Under the pieces are notes generated by a model that had not been told where the DNA came from, ran no database searches, and saw only the letters and a program-made list of their open reading frames with translations. 64,000 bases of DNA from Litchfieldia sinesaloumensis. GTDB lineage: Bacteria; Bacillota; Bacilli; Bacillales; Bacillaceae_L. This document shows positions 44,141 to 52,798 of this stretch, piece after piece; within the stretch, counting starts at the first letter, position 1, and each line of letters starts with the position of its first letter. Location of the stretch: contig NZ_LT732529.1 in the NCBI RefSeq assembly GCF_900156865.1, positions 4,082,511 to 4,146,510 on the forward strand, written 5' to 3'. The position numbers and the translations under genes are program-made.

Positions 44141-44887
44141 TTAGTTTACCACCGCCACTTCCTGTTTTCGTCGTGTATAACTTGATAGTACCATGAATAA
44201 AAGGAGATACCCACCTAAAAGTGTAAAATTAAGCCAATCAGGATGCCCGCCACGCACAATTTCCCATGCACCACTACCATAATGATAAGAAGGAAGCCAT
44301 TTTCCAATGGTTTGCACGAAGTTTGGTAGGATTTCCATTGGCATCCACATGCCTCCACACATTGCAAGTACCATATACAACATATTTGAGACTCCAGAGG
44401 CGGTATCTACTCTTTTCATTGTTCCAACGAGCGTTCCTATTGCTAGGAAAGGTAACGACCCAAATAGTATCCATGCTCCACACATCAACCATTCCCACAG
44501 ACTCAGTGAAACGCCGTTGATAAGGCCACCTGCAGTAAAGATAATCAAGATCGAAAAAATATGAATAACCGTTTGGCCAATCATTTTTGCAGCAAAGTAT
44601 GCATGGTCAGACAGTGGTGTAATTCTCATAAACATGGACCATCCTTGTTTTCGTTCCTCAACTAGGCGGATTCCAAGTGTCATAATCGCAGAACCCATCA
44701 CACTAAATGACGCCATCGACATTAAATAATGGGCTTGCCATAACTTCTGATCATCTAATGCATTATTAAAAATCCTCGTAAAAATCACGTAAAAGACAAT
44801 GGGCATGAACAATGACCAAAATACGTAGTAGGGGTTCCGAAAAATCCTCAAAATCTCAATTCTACATTGCATGATAAAACTACTCAT
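44141..44887 (-). CDS. ABC-2 exporter permease (YvfS-like)
   Basis: A 248-residue, six-helix ABC-2 permease. The conserved segment reads GSAIMTLGIRLVEERKQGWSMFMRITPLSDHAYF (positions 56-89). ATG 44887 follows GGGAGG by nine bases, which excludes the longer frame overlapping the ATPase gene. It pairs with the upstream ATPase as a homodimeric exporter, probably of a membrane-active compound. Confidence 0.88.
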   Translation of the reverse strand: MSSFIMQCRIEILRIFRNPYYVFWSLFMPIVFYVIFTRIFNNALDDQKLWQAHYLMSMASFSVMGSAIMTLGIRLVEERKQGWSMFMRITPLSDHAYFAAKMIGQTVIHIFSILIIFTAGGLINGVSLSLWEWLMCGAWILFGSLPFLAIGTLVGTMKRVDTASGVSNMLYMVLAMCGGMWMPMEILPNFVQTIGKWLPSYHYGSGAWEIVRGGHPDWLNFTLLGGYLLLFMVLSSYTRRKQEVAVVN

Positions 44888-44888
44888 A

Positions 44889-45788
44889 TTACATAGCCTC
44901 CCTTTTTTCAACAAGTTGTTCAAATGCATCCTCAAGTCGTCCACGTTCAATTTCAATATTTTGAATGGGAAGGTTCCGCTTGAATAGTGCAGCCAACACC
45001 ATATCGGTATTGTCAGTTAATGCATACAGGCGGCCATCTTTTTCATATACGTCTGTTACATGCGGAATGTTCCTGATTTCTTGCATGTTAAGTGTATGGA
45101 TCGGTGTAAATGAAACCACCTGTGTTAACAACCTAGCTTTGATACTTTTCGGGGTTCCATCACTTATGATTTTCCCTTCGTGAAATAGTATCACTCGCTC
45201 TCCAATATCATCCGCTTCTTGTAAGTAGTGGGTTGTAAAAAGGATGGTTTTACCACGGTCTTTTAATTCAGTAACGGTGTTCCAAAATAATTTTCTTGAA
45301 GTAACATCCATGCCAACTGTTGGTTCGTCGAAGAAGAGAACATCAGGAGAACCCGCCATCGCTAGCGCAAAGCCAAGTCGTCGCTTTTGACCTCCTGACA
45401 GCTTATTTGCACGTTTTTGTAATTCGTCTTTAGTAAAGCCAGTGAACGCTACTAATTCTTCAAAGGACAGAGGCTGTGGGTAATAACTTCTGAAAAGGTG
45501 AATAACTTCACGCACTTTTAGTGCATCAATGACACTAACCTCCTGCAACAGTGCACCAATTTTTTCTCGAACCGATTTTTCCTTAGGGTCTTTCCCAAAC
45601 ACGCGAACACTTCCCTTGGTTGGCTCTAAAAGCCCTAGCATCATCATCATCGTTGTTGTTTTACCAGCACCATTTGGACCGAGGATTGCAACAATCTCTC
45701 CCTTTTGTATCGAAAACGAAACCTGATCCACCGCCATTTTATTTTTAAAGACCTTACTAACCTCGTTTAATTCAATAATAGGTTCCAC
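44889..45788 (-). CDS. ABC exporter ATPase (YvfR-like)
   Basis: A 299-residue ATPase with Walker A GPNGAGKTT, signature LSGGQKRRLGFA, Walker B VLFFDEPTVGMD and switch histidine in FTTHYLQEA. A C-terminal extension of about 80 residues follows, as in drug-export ATPases. The start is GTG 45788, preceded by GTGGAGGTGG; the extra N-terminal seven codons of the open frame contain this ribosome site. It is the first gene of the ATPase-permease-kinase-regulator operon. Confidence 0.9.
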   Translation of the reverse strand: MEPIIELNEVSKVFKNKMAVDQVSFSIQKGEIVAILGPNGAGKTTTMMMMLGLLEPTKGSVRVFGKDPKEKSVREKIGALLQEVSVIDALKVREVIHLFRSYYPQPLSFEELVAFTGFTKDELQKRANKLSGGQKRRLGFALAMAGSPDVLFFDEPTVGMDVTSRKLFWNTVTELKDRGKTILFTTHYLQEADDIGERVILFHEGKIISDGTPKSIKARLLTQVVSFTPIHTLNMQEIRNIPHVTDVYEKDGRLYALTDNTDMVLAALFKRNLPIQNIEIERGRLEDAFEQLVEKREAM

Positions 45789-46003
45789 AAAAACCACCTC
45801 CACGATCATTGTAAACCGGCTAAAGTATGCAAATCAGTGGATAATGTCATCATCTTACATGACATTTGTCATTAGGACACAGGGACAGGCTAAGTTTACT
45901 TGGAAAACAGAACTGTCAATTGAAAAAAGTATGTTTTATTTTTAGAGGAATTCCGTAAACTAGGGAAAATATGTAGAGATTGTTTGGAGGAGGAGTACGA
46001 CGT

Positions 46004-47503
46004 ATGAAGACGCAAAAATTGCAACTGCCACTTCAAACCGGAAGTTTAGTTGTAGGCTTTATGGTGTGGGTGATTCTTTCTTCCCTTATGGCAAGTATTA
46101 AACAAGATATCCCCTTAACGGATAACGAAACGGCAATGGTCACAGCTGTTCCAGTTATTTTAGGCTCACTGTTGCGAATCTTATTAGGATATTGGACTAA
46201 TAAATTTGGAGCAAGATGGTTATTTTTCATTGGATTTGTTATCTTAATTCTTCCGATTTTTTATATTAGTATTGCAGACTCGATGTTTGACTTGATTCTG
46301 GGAGGACTTGTACTGGGAGTCGGGGGAGCACTATTTTCGATTGGGGTTACCTCGCTCCCGAAGTACTACCCGAAAGAACGTCATGGATTTGTAAACGGTA
46401 TTTACGGTGCTGGTAACATCGGTACGGCAATCACCTCTTTTGCAGCGCCTGCACTTGCAGTAAGTATTGGATGGCAGAACACCGTTCGGTTATTTTTAAT
46501 TCCTGTTATTCTATTTGCTTTGTTAAACTTTTTGTTAGGTGACAGGAAGGAACCTAAGGTTAATAAACCATTAAACGAACAAATTAAGAGTGTATATAAA
46601 AATGAAAAACTGTGGTTCATTAGCTTATTTTACTTTGTAACTTTCGGTTCGTTTGTAGCTTTTACTGTATATCTGCCGAACTTCCTAGTTTCTTATTTTG
46701 GATTAACGTCAGTGGACGCCGGTTTGCGAACAGCTGGATTTATCACACTGGCAACCCTTATGCGACCGGTAGGAGGCTGGCTGGGAGATAAGTTTAATCC
46801 CTATCTCATTCTGTTTATCGTCTTTAACTTCATTACATTTGCTGGCGTACTCTTGGCTTTTACACCGGATATTGTTCTATATACAATTGGATGCTTGCTC
46901 GTATCACTTTTTGCTGGAATTGGTAATGGGACCATATTCAAGCTGGTACCGTATTACTTTTCAAAGCAAGCTGGGATTGTCAACGGGATAGTATCTGCAA
47001 TGGGGGGCCTAGGAGGATTTTTCCCGCCAATTGTTCTGTCAATTGTGTTTGGGATTACAGGGCACTATGCAATTGGATTTATGTCGCTTGCGATGTTTGC
47101 GTTACTCAGCTCTGTATTCGTTGTTTGGATGTTCTATACGGAACGAATCCAAACTGAAGCAAAAGTGATTGAAAATGTCGCCCAGGGCATGATGGTCACG
47201 GATCCAAAAGGTGTTATTAAAAAGGTTAACCATGCGTTTACGACTGTTACAGGCTATCAACCAGAAGAAGCAATTGGGAAGAAACCAAGTCTACTTCGTT
47301 CTGGTAAGCATGATTCCGCATTCTATGACCAAATGTGGGATACCATACGTAGCAAGGGATATTGGCAGGGAGAAATCTGGAACAAGCGTAAAAATAACGA
47401 ATTGTATTTGGAATGGTTAACGATTAGTGAAGTGAAAAATGAAGCTGGCGAAGTTAAATACTATGTAGGTCTGTTCAATGACTTAACTGAAAAAGATGTG
47501 TGA
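46004..47503 (+). CDS. narK: Second NarK-type nitrate/nitrite transporter with C-terminal PAS domain
   Basis: A 499-residue paralogue of the protein at 35410, equal in length. It has the substrate arginines in GSLLRILLGYW and ATLMRPVGGW, and the nitrate signatures NGIYGAGNIGTA and VNGIVSAMGGLGGFFPP. The PAS domain spans about residues 385-497 (QGMMVTDPKGVIKKVNHAFT, then WQGEIWNKRKNNELY). ATG 46004 follows GGAGGAGGAG. It lies upstream of the hemerythrin-like and narGHJI genes, with a terminator between, so it probably supplies nitrate to NarGHI. GGAATTCC at 45947 recalls the core of the NreC-like sites. Confidence 0.92.
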   Translation: MKTQKLQLPLQTGSLVVGFMVWVILSSLMASIKQDIPLTDNETAMVTAVPVILGSLLRILLGYWTNKFGARWLFFIGFVILILPIFYISIADSMFDLILGGLVLGVGGALFSIGVTSLPKYYPKERHGFVNGIYGAGNIGTAITSFAAPALAVSIGWQNTVRLFLIPVILFALLNFLLGDRKEPKVNKPLNEQIKSVYKNEKLWFISLFYFVTFGSFVAFTVYLPNFLVSYFGLTSVDAGLRTAGFITLATLMRPVGGWLGDKFNPYLILFIVFNFITFAGVLLAFTPDIVLYTIGCLLVSLFAGIGNGTIFKLVPYYFSKQAGIVNGIVSAMGGLGGFFPPIVLSIVFGITGHYAIGFMSLAMFALLSSVFVVWMFYTERIQTEAKVIENVAQGMMVTDPKGVIKKVNHAFTTVTGYQPEEAIGKKPSLLRSGKHDSAFYDQMWDTIRSKGYWQGEIWNKRKNNELYLEWLTISEVKNEAGEVKYYVGLFNDLTEKDV

Positions 47504-47506
47504 TGT

Positions 47507-47536
47507 GAGCTAAGAACAACTTCTTAGCTCTTTTTT
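47507..47536 (+). terminator. Terminator after the second narK-PAS gene
   Basis: GAGCTAAGAA / TTCTTAGCTC form a ten-base perfect stem with a four-base loop, followed by TTTTTT. Confidence 0.95.
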
Positions 47537-47539
47537 GTG

Positions 47540-47760
47540 TGCACCGAGGTCAATATACACGCTCGTATCAAAAATGCCTAAGCATGTCCCGCAAGCGAAA
47601 TCTAGCGGTACATGCACGATGTAAAAAATCCCGAGCATGTCCCGCAAGCCAGAATCTAGCGGTACACGCCCAAATCAAACATCCCCAAGCACGTCCCGCA
47701 AGCGAAATCCTGCTCCACATGCTCAATCAATAAATAAACTAAGCATGTTTCTTAGACAAG
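47540..47760 (+). repeat. Tandem array of about four 53-54-bp repeats
   Basis: The core AGCATGTCCCGCAAGC starts at 47581 and 47634. A variant (AGCACGTCCCGCAAGC) is at 47688, and a decayed one (AGCATGTTTCTT) near 47742, giving steps of 53-54 bases. A partial unit precedes 47581. Within a unit CATGTCCCGC pairs with GCGGTACATG (one mismatch) around a 12-base loop. It fills the gap between narK-PAS and the hemerythrin-like gene, which also holds TGTGACAATTTTTTAA (47766-47781), a weak Fnr-like sequence. Confidence 0.75.
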
Positions 47761-47868
47761 GAAATTGTGACAATTTTTTAAAATGCAGGTATTTGAGTTT
47801 ATTGCAACCCAAGATGGAAAGGATTATGAAGAAGAGTTTTAACTTTATACATTGAAAGGGTGGTTATG

Positions 47869-48297
47869 ATGTCAACAGGACCAAGTTTACGAAAAGTGGA
47901 TGCTCATTCAGCAATCCATGAGGCCGCATTACATGAAGCAAAGGAACTCCGTAATCTATTCCGAAAGTGTATTGAGGAAGGAGATAAGGAAAAAGCGCTG
48001 CAAGTTGCTGAAATTGCAATAGACCATTGGGAGTCTCGGACATTGAAACATGCCGATTCAGAAGAAGAAGGTTTATATAAAGAAATGGTAGAGAAAAATC
48101 CTAAGCTCGAAAAAATAGTCAATCAGTTAACTCGTGATCATGATTTAATGCGACGCATTGTTGGGACTATGAAGAAAAGTTTGGAGACAGAAGAGGCAGA
48201 TTATAGAATGATTCCTTTGCTAGATAGCTTAATTATCATAGATGAAATTCATAATGATGACGAAATGAATAAATTACTAGAGGTTAACGAACAATAA
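47869..48297 (+). CDS. Hemerythrin HHE-domain protein
   Basis: A 142-residue four-helix protein. Candidate di-iron ligands occur in AHSAIHEAALHEAKEL, IAIDHWESRTLKHADSEEEG, LTRDHDLMRRI and IDEIHNDDEMN. Related proteins bind oxygen or NO or repair iron-sulfur centres (RIC/YtfE). Its position just upstream of narG suggests NO or oxygen protection, or metal handling, during nitrate respiration; this is inferred. GAAAGGG precedes the ATG pair at 47866/47869, and I take the second. Confidence 0.78.
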   Translation: MSTGPSLRKVDAHSAIHEAALHEAKELRNLFRKCIEEGDKEKALQVAEIAIDHWESRTLKHADSEEEGLYKEMVEKNPKLEKIVNQLTRDHDLMRRIVGTMKKSLETEEADYRMIPLLDSLIIIDEIHNDDEMNKLLEVNEQ

Positions 48298-48333
48298 AAA
48301 GAAAAATTAGGAAAATGAGGAAAGGGGATGAAA

Positions 48334-48645
48334 ATGGGTAAAAAAGATGTAATTGAGGAAAAACTGTTACGATTCGTAGCTCCGAACCTCTATGAAAAGA
48401 TGGTCGAAGTTTTTGCTGCACAGAATATTCATTCCTATGATATCTATGCAACCGTAGTAAAGCAGGAAGATGGATATGAATTGTCATTGCGATTCTCTCA
48501 GTCATTTTCGCAATCTGTCACAACCTTTATCAGTTTTGATCAAGCGAAGAATCCGGATGATGAAACTTTAGTTTTTTTCAAAGAGACAGCAGAGAAATGC
48601 AAGAATCAATTAATTTCTGATTACTACAAGATGATTAAACTATAA
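48334..48645 (+). CDS. Unknown 103-aa protein of the nar cluster
   Basis: A small acidic alpha/beta protein (IEEKLLRFVAPNLYEKMVEV, then YELSLRFSQSFSQSVTTFIS) with no membrane segment and one cysteine. GAAAGGGG precedes ATG 48334. It follows the hemerythrin-like gene by 36 bases and precedes a repeat element. I do not recognise a family. Confidence 0.5.
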   Translation: MGKKDVIEEKLLRFVAPNLYEKMVEVFAAQNIHSYDIYATVVKQEDGYELSLRFSQSFSQSVTTFISFDQAKNPDDETLVFFKETAEKCKNQLISDYYKMIKL

Positions 48646-48659
48646 AAATGCCGTACTTA

Positions 48660-48826
48660 GTTTTTGGTTTCTAGTTCCAAGCGCATCGGCTCTGGTCTAG
48701 CCAATCGCTTCGGAAGGCTGGGCTCATCTTATGCTTGTCGCCTCTGCCAGGACAGTGAGGATTCTAGCGTCAGGCACAGGACGTGCCTGTCCTTAGCTGG
48801 AGTTTGGGGCGCTTTGCACTTTTCTT
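48660..48826 (+). repeat. Dispersed repeat element, copy 1, upstream of the narG unit
   Basis: This 167-base element shares blocks with the element at 55057-55182: GTTTTTGGTNTCTAG near its start, GCCAATCGCTTC in the middle and GCGCTTTGC-ACTTTTCT at its end. It ends directly before the ribosome site of the next gene. It contains its own hairpin, CAGGCAC-AGGAC-GTGCCTG, at about 48773-48791. No protein is encoded. Confidence 0.75.
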
Positions 48827-48843
48827 AAAAAGGAGTTGGTTTG

Positions 48844-49137
48844 TTGTTTTCAATGGAGAACGACGCAATGTTAATCGATGATCGTGAGGATTTAATCGCT
48901 GTTTTGAGAATGCGATTTGGTGATATTCCTGGAAAAATGATTGAAGAAATCTATGAAATAGAAGATATGAGTACACTTCAACGTCTCATTCTGGCAGCAG
49001 CAAATGCATCAAGTTGGAAGGTCTTCCTAGAGGAATTCCAAGCAGGAACACAAAGCTATAGGTTAGTGGGGGAAGACTTCAACCCATTGGCAAATATACT
49101 TAAGGGAAGGGATGGAGACATTGGCAAAGCAGAATAG
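48844..49137 (+). CDS. Small helical protein upstream of narG, unknown
   Basis: A 97-residue protein whose core VLRMRFGDIPGKMIEEIYEI, followed by LILAAANASSWKVFLEEF, is predicted helical. It recalls the short 'RFG-x-[IL]-P' helical domain found at the C-terminus of Rpn-type putative transposases (DUF4351). The start is probably TTG 48844, eight bases after AAAGGAG; ATG 48853 is too distant from that site. It overlaps narG by 26 bases, which argues for translational coupling and a nar-related role rather than a remnant transposase. Confidence 0.55.
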   Translation: MFSMENDAMLIDDREDLIAVLRMRFGDIPGKMIEEIYEIEDMSTLQRLILAAANASSWKVFLEEFQAGTQSYRLVGEDFNPLANILKGRDGDIGKAE

Positions 49138-52100
49138 TCTCTTTCGCTCGCTAAAGCATTTAGTGCGTGGAGAGCGTATAAACGATGGTTGGACAGAAGA
49201 AAATCCACGCCCGCGTGATTGGGAATCAATCTACCGCCAGCGCTGGGCTCATGACAAAATCGTCCGTTCCACACATGGGGTGAACTGTACGGGTTCATGT
49301 AGCTGGAAAATCCATGTGAAAGACGGGATCATTGCCTATGAAACTCAGCAAACAGACTATCCATCTACCGGTGACGATTTCCCAGATTACGAGCCCCGTG
49401 GATGTCCACGTGGCGCTAGCTTTTCATGGTATACATACAGTCCTACTCGCGTGAAATATCCGTATGTACGAGGTGACCTCCTTAATTTATGGAAGGAAGA
49501 GCTTAGTAACGCGGATAATCCTGTCCAAGCTTGGGAAAACATTGTCACCAATCCAGAAAAACGAAACGCGTATGTTTCCGCTCGTGGTAGAGGTGGATTT
49601 GTAAGAGGAAACTGGAAAGATGTTTGCCAAATGATTGCAGCATCGACCATTTATACGATAAAAAAATACGGTCCAGATCGAGTTGTTGGATTCAGTCCGA
49701 TACCTGCCATGTCGATGGTGAGCTATTCGGGGGGAACTAGATTTCTATCCCTAATCGGTGGAACCATTCTTAGTTTCTATGATTGGTATGCTGACTTGCC
49801 ACCTGCTTCTCCACAGGTGTGGGGTGACCAGACAGATGTTCCGGAAAGTGGTGATTGGTACAATACCAAATATTTCATTATTTGGGGAACCAATATCCCT
49901 CAAACAAGAACTCCTGATGCACATTTTATGGTTGAATCGCGCTATAACGGGACGAAGGTAGTTGGAGTTAGCCCAGACTATGCGGAGTATGATAAATTCG
50001 CTGATATTTGGTTGCCTGCCAAAGCGGGTACAGATGGTGCGCTTGCAATGGCCATGACCCATGTTATTTTAAAAGAATTTTATGTGGATAAAGAGACTCC
50101 ATATTTTAGAGATTATGCTAAGCAGTATACTGATTTGCCGTTTCTCATCACCTTGAATAAAAAAGGTGAAAACTACCGGTCAGACCGCTTCCTACGTGCT
50201 TCGGATTTTTCTGATCAACACGAATTGGGAGATTGGAAGACAGTGGTATGGGATGAGGATACAAATCAAATTGCCGTACCAAATGGAAGCCAAGGGTTCA
50301 GATGGGATAGCAGTACTAAATGGAACCTTGACATGACAACTGAAGATGGGACGAGTATTAATCCAAAACTAAGTTTTGTCAATGATTCTGATGAGGTTGC
50401 AATGGTTGAGTTCCCTTATTTTGCAGAAAAAGAGGGCGGAACAATAAAGCGTGGCGTTCCAATTAAACGCATGAAAGACCAATCGGGTAATGAATTAATT
50501 GTGACGACCGTCTACGACTTAATGCTTGCACATACTGGAATTAGTCGTGGTCTAAAAGGTGACTATCCGACTGACTATAATGATGTGGCGAGACCGTATA
50601 CACCTGCATGGCAAGAAAGTATTACAGGTGTTAAAAAGGAGCACGTCATTCAGGTTGCACGAGAGTTTGCTGAGAATGCGGCTTTAACTCAAGGTAAATC
50701 GATGATTGCGATGGGCGGAGGAACAAATCATTGGTTCCATAGCGACCAAATCTATCGTTCCATCTTAAATCTAGTCATACTTACAGGCTCACAAGGAGTC
50801 AATGGTGGTGGCTGGGCTCACTATGTAGGGCAAGAAAAGGTTCGTCCATTAGAGGGATTCCAGCAAATTGCGTTTGCAAATGACTGGGTAAAATCACCGA
50901 AATTAATGAACGGAACATCCTTCTTCTATTTTGCAACAGAGCAATTCCGCTATGAATATGACTTTGATGACAGAGAAACAGACTGGGGTAGCCAGTATTC
51001 CAAAATGCATCCGGCCGATTTTAATGCAATGTCAGCAAGATTGGGTTGGTTACCTAGCTTTCCGTCTCTTTCTCAAAACACACTTGATGTCATGAAGGAT
51101 GCTCGTGCAAAAAGCAGTGATGACAAAGAAGCGACGGATTACATCGCTAAGCAATTAGTCGATGGTGAGTTAGAATTTGCAATTGAAAATCCGAATGACC
51201 CCCGAAATTTTCCGAGAGTTTTCTTTAATTGGCGTTCTAATTTACTAGGGGATAGTGGTAAAGGTCACGAGTATTTTGCCAAGCATTTAATAGGGTCAAA
51301 GGATACGGTCTTATCTGATCCAGAACAATCCTGGCAGCCTAAGGATGTGAAAGTTTCTGAGAAACCACCAGAAGGTAAAACGGATCTCTTCATCAGTATG
51401 GATTTCCGGATGACAAGCTCAGGATTATTCTCAGATATCATTTTGCCTGCAGCCACTTGGTATGAAAAGCAAGATATTAGTACCACGGATTTACACCCAT
51501 TCGTACATCCATTTAATGCGGCGATTAGTCCACCTTGGGATACTAGAAGTGACTGGGACGCATTCAGAGAAATTGCCAAAGCCTTTTCAGAGCTTGCGAA
51601 AGAACATTTACCTGCACAAGAGGATCTTGTTATCTCACCTCTTGCTCATGACACGATTAATGAAATTGCTCAACCATTTGGAAAAGTGAAGGATTGGCGT
51701 AAGGGAGAAGTAGAAGGTATCCCTGGTAAAACAATGCCAAACTTCAATTACGTTCAGCGGGATTATCCAAATGTGTATGACATGTGGATAACAATTGGGC
51801 CGAATATTAAAAATGGCTATGGAACGAAAGGTGTAAAAATCCCTGGGGATAAAGTATACCAATCCTTATTAGATCGCTTAGGACCATCAAAACATGAAGG
51901 AATCGGAAAAGGATATCCATCGCTCTATAGTGATGTTCAAGCAATCAATGCAATTCTCCTTATGTCCGGTGCAACGAATGGAAAGCGCGCAGTTGAAGGT
52001 TGGAAGTCGATGGAACATAAGACTGGGAAGAAGCTTGCCCATATCTCGGAGCCGCGTGAAGAAGAGGACTTTACGTTAAATGCCTTAACGATTCAACCGA

Positions 52101-52798
52101 GACAAACTCTCTCAACTCCGGTATGGAGCGGGTTGGAAAGTGATGGTCGCAGGTATTCACCTTTTACAGTAAACAAAGAGTACCACATTCCGTGGCATAC
52201 ATTGACTGGCCGACAAAGCTTTTATTTAGATCATGAAGTAATGCTAGATTACGGGGAAGGACTTCCATTATATATACCGCCAATTAACAAAGGTCCGTTT
52301 GTGAAAGGTGAAAAAGAGATTGAGAATACTGGAAAGTCGATTACCCTTCGTTACATGACTCCTCACCAAAAGTGGGGAATCCATACGATGTTTACCGATA
52401 CACAGCATATGGTGCAACTCTTTAGAGGCTGGCAGGTTGTGTGGATGAATGAAGAAGATGGTGCAGAAATCGGCATTAAGGATAACGATTGGATTGAACT
52501 GTATAACCGAAATGGTGCCGTTGTCGCAAGAGCGGTATTAACGTACAGAATGCCGCGAGGAGCTGTATATATGCACCATGCTCAAGACCGGACAATGGGG
52601 GTACCAGGAAATACGATTAATAAAAATCGCGGTGGAACACATAACAGCGTAACAAGAATCTATCCTAAGGCAACACATATGATTGGTGGTTATTCACAGC
52701 TTAGCTATGGATTCAATTATTATGGACCAACAGGTAGCCAGCGAGATACGCTAACGATTGTTCGCCCATTAAAGGAGGTCGACTGGCTTGAGAATTAA
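49112..52798 (+). CDS. narG: Respiratory nitrate reductase alpha subunit NarG
   Basis: A 1228-residue catalytic subunit that reduces nitrate to nitrite at a Mo-bis-MGD centre on the cytosolic side of the membrane. The FS0 [4Fe-4S] ligands are H55-x3-C59-x3-C63 and the cysteine of RGCPRGA; the histidine ligand marks NarG. The Mo-ligand aspartate lies in FYDWYADLPPASPQVWGDQT. Length matches known NarG. No Tat signal of the export type is seen. It is preceded by AAGGGAAGGG and overlaps narH by 11 bases. It receives electrons from NarI through NarH. Confidence 0.97.
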   Translation: METLAKQNSLFRSLKHLVRGERINDGWTEENPRPRDWESIYRQRWAHDKIVRSTHGVNCTGSCSWKIHVKDGIIAYETQQTDYPSTGDDFPDYEPRGCPRGASFSWYTYSPTRVKYPYVRGDLLNLWKEELSNADNPVQAWENIVTNPEKRNAYVSARGRGGFVRGNWKDVCQMIAASTIYTIKKYGPDRVVGFSPIPAMSMVSYSGGTRFLSLIGGTILSFYDWYADLPPASPQVWGDQTDVPESGDWYNTKYFIIWGTNIPQTRTPDAHFMVESRYNGTKVVGVSPDYAEYDKFADIWLPAKAGTDGALAMAMTHVILKEFYVDKETPYFRDYAKQYTDLPFLITLNKKGENYRSDRFLRASDFSDQHELGDWKTVVWDEDTNQIAVPNGSQGFRWDSSTKWNLDMTTEDGTSINPKLSFVNDSDEVAMVEFPYFAEKEGGTIKRGVPIKRMKDQSGNELIVTTVYDLMLAHTGISRGLKGDYPTDYNDVARPYTPAWQESITGVKKEHVIQVAREFAENAALTQGKSMIAMGGGTNHWFHSDQIYRSILNLVILTGSQGVNGGGWAHYVGQEKVRPLEGFQQIAFANDWVKSPKLMNGTSFFYFATEQFRYEYDFDDRETDWGSQYSKMHPADFNAMSARLGWLPSFPSLSQNTLDVMKDARAKSSDDKEATDYIAKQLVDGELEFAIENPNDPRNFPRVFFNWRSNLLGDSGKGHEYFAKHLIGSKDTVLSDPEQSWQPKDVKVSEKPPEGKTDLFISMDFRMTSSGLFSDIILPAATWYEKQDISTTDLHPFVHPFNAAISPPWDTRSDWDAFREIAKAFSELAKEHLPAQEDLVISPLAHDTINEIAQPFGKVKDWRKGEVEGIPGKTMPNFNYVQRDYPNVYDMWITIGPNIKNGYGTKGVKIPGDKVYQSLLDRLGPSKHEGIGKGYPSLYSDVQAINAILLMSGATNGKRAVEGWKSMEHKTGKKLAHISEPREEEDFTLNALTIQPRQTLSTPVWSGLESDGRRYSPFTVNKEYHIPWHTLTGRQSFYLDHEVMLDYGEGLPLYIPPINKGPFVKGEKEIENTGKSITLRYMTPHQKWGIHTMFTDTQHMVQLFRGWQVVWMNEEDGAEIGIKDNDWIELYNRNGAVVARAVLTYRMPRGAVYMHHAQDRTMGVPGNTINKNRGGTHNSVTRIYPKATHMIGGYSQLSYGFNYYGPTGSQRDTLTIVRPLKEVDWLEN

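Noticed and set aside
47539-47855. Short open frames in the 53-54-bp repeat array before the hemerythrin-like gene
   Set aside because: Their sequences are translations of the repeats and lack ribosome sites.
48844-49137. Remnant of an Rpn-type transposase
   Set aside because: Only a short helical similarity is seen, the gene is intact with a good ribosome site, and it overlaps narG, so a nar-linked gene is more likely.
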